From positions 1-7,917 of the forward strand of contig JAQGIX010000015.1 of NCBI GenBank assembly GCA_028290925.1: a stretch of DNA of 7,917 nt. The letters run 5' to 3'. Position 1 is the stretch's first letter. Every line of letters starts with the position of its first letter. Shown one piece after another: positions 1 through 7,686 of the stretch. The notes below the pieces were generated by a model. That model searched no databases. It saw only the letters and a list, made by a program, of their open reading frames with translations, and was not told where the DNA came from. The translations under genes were made by a program, and so were the position numbers. The DNA is from Phenylobacterium sp. GTDB lineage: Bacteria > Pseudomonadota > Alphaproteobacteria > Caulobacterales > Caulobacteraceae.

Positions 1-1109
<1,109 letters not shown>

Positions 1110-1143
1110 GGCGTTCTCCCGTGCGCTGCGTTTTCGAATTTTC

Positions 1144-1190
1144 AGTATGTTTTCAGCGGCGACGGGCCATTATCAAACGCCTGTTCGAAC
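1144..1190 (-). promoter_or_regulatory. Possible promoter/operator region of the acyl-CoA dehydrogenase gene
   Basis: This AT-richer patch lies just upstream of the dehydrogenase start. Read on the minus strand it has TTGATA (1171-1176), which could act as a -35 box. There is only a weak AAAACA/CATACT region at the -10 distance. The imperfect dyad CAAAC-gcct-GTTCG (1174-1187) overlaps it, and the perfect 8-base palindrome GTTCGAAC sits at 1183-1190. TetR-type regulators of fatty-acid oxidation such as PsrA bind loosely similar dyads. That link is inference only. Confidence 0.22.
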
Positions 1191-1210
1191 GACGCAACGC
1201 CGCTTTCTGC

Positions 1211-1265
1211 CTCCCCCGTTCACGGGGGAGGTGTCACCCGCCGCAGAGCGGGTGACGGAGGGGGC
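1211..1265 (+). repeat. Two-hairpin palindromic repeat unit, copy A (REP-like)
   Basis: Two adjacent perfect hairpins. The first is CTCCCCCG-TTCA-CGGGGGAG (1211-1230): 8 bp with a 4-base loop. The second is GTCACCCGC-CGCAGA-GCGGGTGAC (1233-1256): 9 bp with a 6-base loop. A G-rich tail follows (1257-1265). The structure matches a REP-type intergenic repeat, and copy B repeats it in the opposite orientation. It lies between two genes on the same strand and is non-coding. Confidence 0.8.
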
Positions 1266-1283
1266 GGCGACCGCACTGCAGAA

Positions 1284-1345
1284 CCCCGCCCCGCCCACCA
1301 CTCGCTCTGCGGCGAGTGGTCCCCCCTCCCCATGAATGGGGAGGG
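1284..1345 (-). repeat. Two-hairpin palindromic repeat unit, copy B, inverted relative to copy A
   Basis: On the minus strand this unit has the same order as copy A. The first hairpin has stems 1324-1332 and 1337-1345 (9 bp) and a TTCA loop. The second has stems 1297-1305 and 1312-1320 (9 bp) and a CGCAGA loop. A G-rich tail follows (1284-1296). Both loop sequences are identical to those of copy A. Many stem bases differ, but the pairing is kept on both arms, so structure rather than primary sequence is conserved. Copies A and B together form a BIME-like inverted pair. The unit ends four bases before the crotonase stop codon, so it could also act as a transcript-end or processing structure. 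Confidence 0.8.
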
Positions 1346-1349
1346 CGAC

Positions 1350-2120
1350 TCAGAACTTCCCACCCCTTCCCTCGCCGGCGGCGAACCGCGCGGCGCCTTC
1401 CCGCGATGAGCCGGACCGCAGCGTCTCGACGCCGAGCCGATATTCCGCGGCCTGCGCCTCGTCCCAGCCGAGCGACCACTGGGCGAGCGCCGAGAGCCGG
1501 TCGTTGCGCAGGCAGGCCTGTGGGAAGGCCGACAGCTGGCGGGCGAGGTCGAGGGCGCAGGCCAGGGCCTCGCCCTTGGCGACCAGGCGGTTGGCGAGCC
1601 CCATCTCGAGGGCTTCGCGCGCCTCGACGGGGCGGCCGGTGAGGATCAGGTCCATGGCCCGCGAATGGCCGATCAGCCGCGGAAGCCGCACCGTGCCGAG
1701 GTCGACCAGCGGCACGCCGAACCGCCGGCAGAACACCCCGAACACCGCGCCCTCCGCCGCCACCCGCATATCCGCCCAGCAGGCCACCTCCAGGCCGCCC
1801 GCCACCGCATAGCCTTCGACGGCCGCGATCACCGGCTTGCCGAGCGCCAGCCGCGTGCAGCCCATGGGCGCGAGATCGCCCTCCGGCCGCACCGGGTTGT
1901 CGCCGGTGGCCACGGCGACGCTCTTGAGGTCGGCGCCGGCGCAGAAGTTGCCGCCGCGCCCCTGCAGGATGGCCACGTCGAGCCCGTCGTCGGCGTCGAA
2001 GGCCTTGAAGGCGTCGTAGAGCGCCCAGGCGGTCGGCCCGTCCACGGCGTTGCGCCGCTCGGGCCGTTCGATGGTGACGATGGCGATGCGGTCCTGCGTC
2101 TCGACGCTGACGGTGCTCAT
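1350..2120 (-). CDS. Crotonase/enoyl-CoA hydratase family protein
   Basis: Predicted 256-residue cytoplasmic crotonase-fold enzyme acting on an acyl-CoA thioester, a typical length for the family. The first oxyanion-hole segment is GGNFCAGADL (56-65). The second is AVEGYAVAGGLEVA (100-113), where Glu111 matches Glu144 of rat mitochondrial enoyl-CoA hydratase. An ungapped hand alignment, using the rat sequence from memory, places Cys131 of VFCRRFGVPLVD (129-140) where the second catalytic Glu164 would be. Plain hydratase activity is therefore uncertain. Isomerase, hydrolase or another crotonase reaction is possible. The start is ATG 2120, because AGGGAGGA (2125-2132) lies just upstream. An ATG at 2144 and a longer reading frame to 2816 are not supported, since the latter would run through the divergent hydrolase gene. 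The acyl-CoA dehydrogenase gene follows downstream on the same strand, fitting an acyl-CoA catabolic role. Confidence 0.93.
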   Translation of the reverse strand: MSTVSVETQDRIAIVTIERPERRNAVDGPTAWALYDAFKAFDADDGLDVAILQGRGGNFCAGADLKSVAVATGDNPVRPEGDLAPMGCTRLALGKPVIAAVEGYAVAGGLEVACWADMRVAAEGAVFGVFCRRFGVPLVDLGTVRLPRLIGHSRAMDLILTGRPVEAREALEMGLANRLVAKGEALACALDLARQLSAFPQACLRNDRLSALAQWSLGWDEAQAAEYRLGVETLRSGSSREGAARFAAGEGRGGKF

Positions 2121-2152
2121 GGCGTCCTCCCTGTTCCTCGTCATCGTCGTGC

Positions 2153-2181
2153 TTGCGGCGCCGCGGAAGGCAAGGGCTAAT
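2153..2181 (+). promoter_or_regulatory. Candidate sigma-70-type promoter for the serine hydrolase gene
   Basis: TTGCGG (2153-2158) and GCTAAT (2176-2181) are separated by 17 bases in the 90-base gap between two divergent genes. Start of transcription would fall near 2188, leaving a short leader that carries the GGGAG ribosome site (2199-2203). It matches 3/6 and 4/6 of the E. coli consensus. This is a visual prediction only. The crotonase promoter must share this gap. Confidence 0.35.
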
Positions 2182-2210
2182 GGCTCGAAGCCGTCAGTGG
2201 GAGACCCGCC

Positions 2211-3443
2211 ATGGACCAGATCACGCGCGCCAAGAGCCTGGGATTCTCCGCCGAGCGGCTGGCCAGGATCGACCGCTTCCTGGCCGAGAAGTACGTCGGC
2301 CCCGGCAAGCTGCCCTGCGCCCAGTTCGTGCTCGCCCGCCAGGGCCAGGTGGTCCACCAGACCGTGCTGGGCCAGCAGGACCCGGAGCGCGGCGTCCCCC
2401 TCGCCGACGACACCGTCTACCGCATCTATTCCATGACCAAGCCGATCGCCTGCGTGGCGCTGATGACGCTGGTCGAGGAGGGCCTGATCGCGCTGGACGA
2501 GCCGGTCGCCAAATACATCCCGGCCTGGAAGGACCTCGGCGTGTTCGCGGCCGGGACCGGCCCTTACCTCACCACCCCGCCCGCGCGGCCAATGCAGGTG
2601 GTCGACCTGCTGCGCCACACCTCCGGGCTGACCTATGGCTTCCAGAACCGCTCCAACGTCGACGCCGCCTACCGCAAGCTGAAGATCGAGAACATGTTCG
2701 GCGAACATGATCTCGAAGCCATGATCGAGATGCTGGCCAGGCTGCCGCTGGAGTTCTCGCCGGGCGAGGCCTGGAACTACTCGGTCTCCACCGACGTGGT
2801 CGGCTACCTGGTGCAAAAGGTGGCCGGCAAGCCGCTCTCCGACGTGCTGCGCGAGCGGATCTTCGAACCGCTGAAGATGGTCGACACCGGCTTCTTCGTC
2901 CGTGAGGACCAGCGGTCGCGCTTCGCCGCCTGCTATGACGCCGCGCCTGGCGGCAAGATGAAGCTGCAGGACGATCCGACCACCAGCCCCTACCTGAAGC
3001 CGCCGGCCCTGGAATCCGGCGGCGGCGGCCTGGTCTCAACGGCGGCCGACTACCTGCGCTTCACCACCATGCTGGTGAACGGCGGCGAGCTGGATGGCGC
3101 GCGCATCCTGGCGCCCAAGACCATCGCGCTGATGGCCTCCAACCATTTGCCCGGCGACAAGGACCTCACCGAGCTGTCGCGCTCGCTGTTCTCGGAGAGC
3201 ACCAACGCCGGCGTCGGCTTCGGCCTGGGCTTCGCGGTGGTGTTCGATCCGCCCAAGACCCTGATCCCCTGTTCCAAGGGCGAGTTCTACTGGGGCGGCG
3301 CGGCCTCGACCGCCTTCTGGGTCGATCCGGTGGAGGAGGTCACCGCCGTCTTCATGACCCAGCTCCTGCCGTCGTCCACCTATCCCATCCGCCGCGAGCT
3401 GCGGACCCTGGTCTACGCCGCCCTGATGGAGACCAACGGCTAG
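2211..3443 (+). CDS. Serine hydrolase, beta-lactamase/family VIII esterase-like
   Basis: Predicted 410-residue serine hydrolase of the class C beta-lactamase/penicillin-binding-protein fold. The nucleophile motif is S74-M-T-K77. The second motif is Tyr190 within NYSVS (189-193), and the third is WGG (361-363), replacing the KTG/HxG of true beta-lactamases. HTSGLTYGF (136-144) is typical of the beta-lactamase-related family. The Ser/Lys/Tyr plus WGG arrangement matches EstB-type family VIII carboxylesterases, which hydrolyse ester substrates. No signal peptide or membrane anchor is visible at the N-terminus (MDQITRAKSLGFS), so the enzyme is probably cytoplasmic and not a cell-wall enzyme. The start is ATG 2211, with GGGAG seven bases upstream. 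Its stop lies 9 bases from the convergent MATE gene stop. The natural substrate is unknown; an ester or lactone is more likely than a beta-lactam drug. Confidence 0.92.
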   Translation: MDQITRAKSLGFSAERLARIDRFLAEKYVGPGKLPCAQFVLARQGQVVHQTVLGQQDPERGVPLADDTVYRIYSMTKPIACVALMTLVEEGLIALDEPVAKYIPAWKDLGVFAAGTGPYLTTPPARPMQVVDLLRHTSGLTYGFQNRSNVDAAYRKLKIENMFGEHDLEAMIEMLARLPLEFSPGEAWNYSVSTDVVGYLVQKVAGKPLSDVLRERIFEPLKMVDTGFFVREDQRSRFAACYDAAPGGKMKLQDDPTTSPYLKPPALESGGGGLVSTAADYLRFTTMLVNGGELDGARILAPKTIALMASNHLPGDKDLTELSRSLFSESTNAGVGFGLGFAVVFDPPKTLIPCSKGEFYWGGAASTAFWVDPVEEVTAVFMTQLLPSSTYPIRRELRTLVYAALMETNG

Positions 3444-3452
3444 ATCGTCGTC

Positions 3453-5021
3453 TCAAGTCGCCTTGGCGGGCTGGGCGCGAATCTCGGCTTCCTCGGCGTT
3501 GGTGATCGCCTCGCTTTCCTCGATCATCGGCTGGCCGAGGCCGGTGTCGGGGGCGTCAGAGCTCGGCCGGGTCTGCAGCATCCGGCCCTCGCGCCAATTG
3601 CCCCAGCGATAATACCCGCCGGCCAGCACCAGGGTCGTGAGGCTGCCGACCGGAAAGCTCAGCCAGACGGCGTCGGCGCCCATCCTCGGTATGAGCAGGT
3701 TGGCGAACGGGATCCGCACCGCCCACAGCGAGATGACCATGGCCAGCAGCGGCGGCCAGACCGCGCCGGTGGCCCGCACCACGCCGGAGAAGATGAAGGC
3801 CATGCCGAAGAAGATGAAGCCCCACAGCACGTAGGAATTGATGTGCACGGCGATCGGCAGCGAGGGACTGGTGGCCGGCAGGAAGATGCGCAGCACCCAG
3901 GGGTCGGCCACGTAGATCACCAGCACCGGGCCGGCGGTCATCAGGAAGGCGAACAGCACCCCGATGCGGGCCACCCGGTCCACCCGGTCGAGGCGGCCGG
4001 CGCCGACGTTCTGGGCGGCCATGGAGGAGACCGCCGCGCCCACCGCCATGGCCGGCATCTGCACATAGGTCCACAGCTGCGCGGCCGCGCCATAGGCCGC
4101 CGAGGTGTGGACGCCGTACTGGTTGACCAGGCTCATCATGGTCACCGCCGCCAGGCTGATGACGATCATCTGGAAGCCCATGGGCAGGCCCTTGAGCACC
4201 AGGGCCTTGATGATCTGCAGCTGCGGGATCAGCAGGCCGAACTCCGCGGGGCGCAGCACCAGGATCGAGCGCGTCCGGTAGAGGTGCGCCACCATCGCCA
4301 CCAGGGTGATGGTCTGGGAGATCAGGGTGGAGGCGGCCGAGCCGGCGATGCCCAGCCGCGGGAACGGCCCGATCCCCATGATCAGCACCGGGTTCAGCAC
4401 CACGTCCATGGCGACCGCCAGGAGCGAGAAATAGAACGGCGTGCGGCTGTCGCCGGTCCCGCGCATGGCCATCATCACGAAGGAGAAGAAGTACATGAAC
4501 GGCATGGCCGCGAAGATCACCCGCAGGTAGGCGATCGCGTCGGCGCGCGCGTCAGGCGGGGTGCGCATACCGTCGAGGATGTGCGGCGTCAGCAGGTAGC
4601 CGGCCACGCCCACCGCCAGCGACAGCACGATGAAGAAGGCGGTGCAGGAGCCGACCACCTTCTTGGCCAGCGTCTGGTCCGCCGCCCCGATGGCCTGGCC
4701 GATCATGATGTTGGCGGCCATGGAGACCCCGAACACCGCGCCCAGCATCAGGAACAGGATCTGGTTGGCGTTGGAGGTGGCGGTCAGCGCCGCCTCGCCC
4801 AGCTGGTGGCTGACCCAGAAGGCGTTGGCCGTGCCGTTCAGCGACTGCAGGATGCTGGAGCCCAGCACCGGCAGGGCGAAGGTGATCAGCGTCCTGCCGA
4901 TCGGCCCGGTGGTCAGGTCCGGGCCGCCGCGCGGGCCGCCGGGTCCGCCCATGGGAGGTCCAGGCGGCCGACCGCCCGGCCGGGGTCCGCGTCGTCCAGC
5001 CGTGGCGCTCGTGGGCTCCAA
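3453..5021 (-). CDS. MATE family efflux transporter
   Basis: Predicted 522-residue inner-membrane exporter of the multidrug and toxic compound extrusion family, which swaps Na+ or H+ for organic cations and other toxic compounds. Two homologous MatE halves are visible (about 43-250 and 270-475), with roughly twelve hydrophobic segments. Family-typical stretches are MRGTGDSRTPF (186-196), DVVLNPVLIMG (206-216), AAQNVGAG (335-342) and VVRATGAVWPPLL (414-426). Residues 9-34 form a Gly/Pro/Arg-rich, probably disordered cytoplasmic leader. The C-terminal tail (from about 485) is hydrophilic and acidic. No ATG lies upstream in frame. TTG 5021 is chosen because AGAGGGG (5030-5036) sits eight bases before it. 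ATG at residue 24 (4952) is the alternative start and would remove most of the leader. The gene is alone in its transcription unit, and its substrate is unknown. Confidence 0.93.
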   Translation of the reverse strand: MEPTSATAGRRGPRPGGRPPGPPMGGPGGPRGGPDLTTGPIGRTLITFALPVLGSSILQSLNGTANAFWVSHQLGEAALTATSNANQILFLMLGAVFGVSMAANIMIGQAIGAADQTLAKKVVGSCTAFFIVLSLAVGVAGYLLTPHILDGMRTPPDARADAIAYLRVIFAAMPFMYFFSFVMMAMRGTGDSRTPFYFSLLAVAMDVVLNPVLIMGIGPFPRLGIAGSAASTLISQTITLVAMVAHLYRTRSILVLRPAEFGLLIPQLQIIKALVLKGLPMGFQMIVISLAAVTMMSLVNQYGVHTSAAYGAAAQLWTYVQMPAMAVGAAVSSMAAQNVGAGRLDRVDRVARIGVLFAFLMTAGPVLVIYVADPWVLRIFLPATSPSLPIAVHINSYVLWGFIFFGMAFIFSGVVRATGAVWPPLLAMVISLWAVRIPFANLLIPRMGADAVWLSFPVGSLTTLVLAGGYYRWGNWREGRMLQTRPSSDAPDTGLGQPMIEESEAITNAEEAEIRAQPAKAT

Positions 5022-5121
5022 GAGCCTGACCCCTCTTCGCCCGCACCTAACGCGCAGGCTCCCCGGCGAGCCGAACCCGCGCGGTGAGTTCGCCTAACCT
5101 GATTCATGGAAACGTCCTGGA

Positions 5122-5150
5122 ATGGTAGGTACGGCAAGCTGCGCCTTCAA
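5122..5150 (-). promoter_or_regulatory. Candidate sigma-70-type promoter for the MATE gene
   Basis: On the minus strand TTGAAG (5145-5150) is followed after 17 bases by TACCAT (5122-5127), matching 4/6 of the E. coli consensus at each box. The predicted leader is about 90 bases before the TTG start. It includes an out-of-frame ATG at 5107 that opens a short overlapping reading frame ending at 4913. Visual prediction only. Confidence 0.35.
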
Positions 5151-5183
5151 GCGCGCGGCGCAACATCGCGGCTCCGCCCAAGC

Positions 5184-5211
5184 TTGAGCCGACGCGGTTT
5201 CGTTGTAAGAC
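5184..5211 (+). promoter_or_regulatory. Weak candidate promoter for rfbD
   Basis: TTGAGC (5184-5189) and TAAGAC (5206-5211) are 16 bases apart in the 248-base divergent gap between the MATE and rfbD genes. The -10 match is poor. A small GC-rich hairpin, CGCCC-cgg-GGGCG (5214-5226), lies in the predicted leader. The rest of the gap holds nothing else recognisable. Confidence 0.22.
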
Positions 5212-5269
5212 GTCGCCCCGGGGGCGGGCCGATTGGGCGGCGAAAGCCGTCCGCGCAAAGAAAGACCGC

Positions 5270-6151
5270 ATGAAGATCCTGCAGTTCGGGACGACGGGCC
5301 AGGTGGCGCGCGAGCTGCTGCGCCAGGCGCCCGCCTGGCCGGTGGAGATCACCGCGATCTCGCGGGCCGAGTGCGATTTCAACGACGCCCAGCAGGTCGC
5401 CCGGGTGATCTCGGGCCGCAAGCCGGACCTGATCGTCAACGCCGCGGCCTACACCGCCGTCGACCAGGCCGAAACCGACGTGGCGAGCGCCTTCGAGGTC
5501 AACGCCCAGAGCCCGGCCTGCATGGCCGGCCTGTGCGGCGCCGACGGGGCGGCCATGGTGCACTTCTCCACCGACTATGTGTTCGACGGCGGCAAGGGGA
5601 CGCCCTACCTCGAGACCGATCGGCCGGAGCCGCTCAGCGTCTATGGCCGCTCCAAGCTGAGCGGCGAGCAGCTGGTGCTGGCGGCCTGCCCGCGGGCCCT
5701 GGTGCTGCGCACCTCCTGGGTGGTCTCCGCCCACGGCCGGAACTTCGTGAAGACCATGCTGCGGCTGGCGGCCGAGGGGCAGCCGCTGCGCGTCGTCGAC
5801 GACCAGTTCGGCCGGCCCACCAGCGCCGCGGACCTGGCGGGCTTCGTGCTCGCCAACGCCGAGCGGCTGGCCGGCGCGCCGGTGGGCGACCCGCACTTCG
5901 GCCTGTTCCATTTCGCCAACGCCGGGGAGACCAGCTGGAAGGGCTTCGCCGAGGCCGTCCTCGAGGACGCCCTGGGCGCCGCCGCGCCGAAGGTCGTGGG
6001 CATCCAGACCGCCGAGCGGCCGTCGCCCGCCAAGCGCCCGGCGCGCGGCACGCTCGACACCACCAAGCTGGAACAGACCTTCCGCTACCGCCCGCGGCCC
6101 TGGCGCGAAGCCCTGGCCGAGATCGTCGCCGAACTGAACGTCGCGGCGTGA
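5270..6151 (+). CDS. rfbD: dTDP-4-dehydrorhamnose reductase
   Basis: Predicted cytoplasmic short-chain (extended SDR) reductase that makes dTDP-L-rhamnose from dTDP-4-dehydro-L-rhamnose with NAD(P)H. This is the last step of the pathway feeding rhamnose into O-antigen, capsule or other surface glycans. The 293 residues are the usual RmlD length. Visible features are the Rossmann motif FGTTGQVA (6-13), VNAAAYTAVDQAE (56-68), HFSTDYVFDG (98-107) and the catalytic Tyr125xxxLys129 in VYGRSKLSGE (124-133). RTSWVV (147-152) and DDQFGRPT (177-184) are also RmlD-typical. Ala13 stands where many homologues have the third Gly. The start is ATG 5270, preceded only by a weak purine-rich AAAGAAAGA. The neighbours are a divergent MATE gene and a convergent permease gene 13 bases away, so it is transcribed alone and rfbA, rfbB and rfbC must lie elsewhere. 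Confidence 0.94.
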   Translation: MKILQFGTTGQVARELLRQAPAWPVEITAISRAECDFNDAQQVARVISGRKPDLIVNAAAYTAVDQAETDVASAFEVNAQSPACMAGLCGADGAAMVHFSTDYVFDGGKGTPYLETDRPEPLSVYGRSKLSGEQLVLAACPRALVLRTSWVVSAHGRNFVKTMLRLAAEGQPLRVVDDQFGRPTSAADLAGFVLANAERLAGAPVGDPHFGLFHFANAGETSWKGFAEAVLEDALGAAAPKVVGIQTAERPSPAKRPARGTLDTTKLEQTFRYRPRPWREALAEIVAELNVAA

Positions 6152-6164
6152 GGCGGCGGCGTCG

Positions 6165-7571
6165 TCAGGCGGCGGCCAGCGCGCTCTTCGCCCGGCCGTA
6201 GAGCAGGTAGACCACCACCCCCAGCGCATTCCAGGCGAAGAAGAACGTCATGGTCTTCGCCGACAGGCTGGTGAACAGGTAGACGCAGCCCAGCACCGCG
6301 GCCGGGCCGATCACCCAGATCAGCGGCGTGGTGAACGGCCGCTCCAGCTCCGGCGCGCGGCGGCGCAGCACCATCACCGCGCAGGCCGTGGCGATGAACG
6401 CCGCCAGCGTGCCGGCGTTGGCCAGCGCGGCGATATCCGACAGCGGCAGGGCGCCGGCGATCACCGCGGCGATGACGCCGGTCAGCAGGGTCACCGCCAC
6501 CGGGACGCCCCGCCGGTCGACGCGGGCCAGGCCCCGCGGCAAGAGGCCGTCGCGGGCCATGGCGAAAAACACCCGGCTCTGGCCGAACATGAACACCATG
6601 ATCACGGTGGGCAGCGCCACCACCGCGGCGCCGGCGATCAGCGAGGCCGCGCCCGGCCGGCCCAGCTGGCGCAGCACGAAGGCCAGCGGCTCGGGGCTCT
6701 TGGAGAACAGGCCGTAGGGCTCCGCGCCCAGGGCGGCGGCGGCCACCACCATGTAGATGATCGTGCACAGCGCCATGGAGCCGATGATGCCGATGGTCAG
6801 GTCGCGCTTGGGATTCTTGGCTTCCTCGGCGGCCGTCGAGATGGCGTCGAAGCCGTAGAAGGCGAAGAAGATGATCGCCGCGGCGCCCATCACGCCGTAT
6901 TTCCTGCCGCCGATCTCGTGCGCCCCGAAGCCGTAGGGCGCGAAGGGATGGAAGTGGCTGGGATCGAAGCTCGGCAGGGTGATCGCCACGAAGCCCGCCA
7001 GCGCCACCAGCTTCACCAGCACCAGCACGAAGTTGACCGTGGCGCTCTCGCGGGTGCCGACCAGCAGCATGCCGGTGACCACCAGGGCGATGAACACCGC
7101 CGGCAGGTTGACCATCCCGCCGGCGTCGGGCCCGGCCAGCAGCGCCTTGGGGACCGCCCAGTGCGCCTGCTCCATCAGCCCGGCCGCATAGCCCGCCCAG
7201 CCCACCGAGACCGCGCTGCAGACCAGGGTGTATTCGAGGATCAGGCTCCAGCCGATCACCCACGCGACCAGCTCGCCCAGCGTCACGTAGGAGTAGGTGT
7301 AGGCGCTGCCGGCCTGCGGCGTCAGGCTGGCCATCTCGGCGTAGCAAAGCGCCGCGCAGGCGCAGACCGCCCCGGCCACCGCGAACGACAGGATCACCGC
7401 CGGTCCCGCCAGGCCCGCCGCCACCCCGGTCAGGGTGTAGATCCCCGTGCCGATGATCGCGCCCACGCCCAGCGCCACCAGGTGATACCAGGACAGGGTC
7501 GGCTTGAGGCGGTGGGCACCCTCCGCCTGGGCCGCGGCGGCCACCTGCTTGCGGCGCGTGACGAAACTCAT
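6165..7571 (-). CDS. APC-superfamily amino acid permease
   Basis: Predicted 468-residue inner-membrane amino acid transporter, probably with twelve membrane segments, resembling the YfnA/cationic amino acid transporter (CAT) branch. The conserved first-segment motif GAIIGTGIYTLTG (37-49) contains the unwound substrate-binding loop of the fold. FYGFDAISTAAEEAKNPKRD (238-257) is the characteristic motif of segment 6 and the loop after it. FGQSRVFFAMARDGLLP (329-345) is another family signature. Start ATG 7571 is chosen because AAGGGG (7578-7583) lies six bases upstream and the amphipathic leader MSFVTRRKQV is normal for the family. An in-frame ATG at 7604 has no ribosome site, and one at 7724 would run into the divergent gene. 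The gene stands alone in its transcription unit. Which amino acids it carries cannot be read from the sequence. Confidence 0.94.
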   Translation of the reverse strand: MSFVTRRKQVAAAAQAEGAHRLKPTLSWYHLVALGVGAIIGTGIYTLTGVAAGLAGPAVILSFAVAGAVCACAALCYAEMASLTPQAGSAYTYSYVTLGELVAWVIGWSLILEYTLVCSAVSVGWAGYAAGLMEQAHWAVPKALLAGPDAGGMVNLPAVFIALVVTGMLLVGTRESATVNFVLVLVKLVALAGFVAITLPSFDPSHFHPFAPYGFGAHEIGGRKYGVMGAAAIIFFAFYGFDAISTAAEEAKNPKRDLTIGIIGSMALCTIIYMVVAAAALGAEPYGLFSKSPEPLAFVLRQLGRPGAASLIAGAAVVALPTVIMVFMFGQSRVFFAMARDGLLPRGLARVDRRGVPVAVTLLTGVIAAVIAGALPLSDIAALANAGTLAAFIATACAVMVLRRRAPELERPFTTPLIWVIGPAAVLGCVYLFTSLSAKTMTFFFAWNALGVVVYLLYGRAKSALAAA

Positions 7572-7686
7572 GGAAGGCCCCTTGCCCGTTTGGAGCGCCA
7601 CCATGGCTTGCGTTGTGAGCCGCCGACAAGTGTTGGCGCCGGGACCGCCATACGCCAGCTTGGCAGGCCGTGATTTGGGGGATCCG

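Noticed and set aside
1211..1345. Repeat pair as a CRISPR array or IS end
   Set aside because: There are only two inverted units with no regular spacers, and no transposase or target-site duplication is visible.
2121..2816. Upstream extension of the crotonase reading frame on the minus strand
   Set aside because: It would run through the divergent hydrolase gene. The strong ribosome site at 2125-2132 and family length point to ATG 2120.
3843..5087. Long plus-strand open frame antisense to the MATE gene
   Set aside because: It is very rich in His, Gly, Arg and Gln with no recognisable motif, typical of the antisense frame of a high-GC membrane protein gene.
4913..5137. Short minus-strand frame overlapping the MATE start as an independent gene
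   Set aside because: It is Arg/Ala/Gly-rich without a motif and mostly out-of-frame reading of the MATE leader. It is kept only as a possible leader reading frame in the findings.
5147..6229. Long minus-strand open frame antisense to rfbD
   Set aside because: It is a GC-rich shadow of rfbD. The translation is low-complexity Arg/Gly/Ala/His text with no domain.
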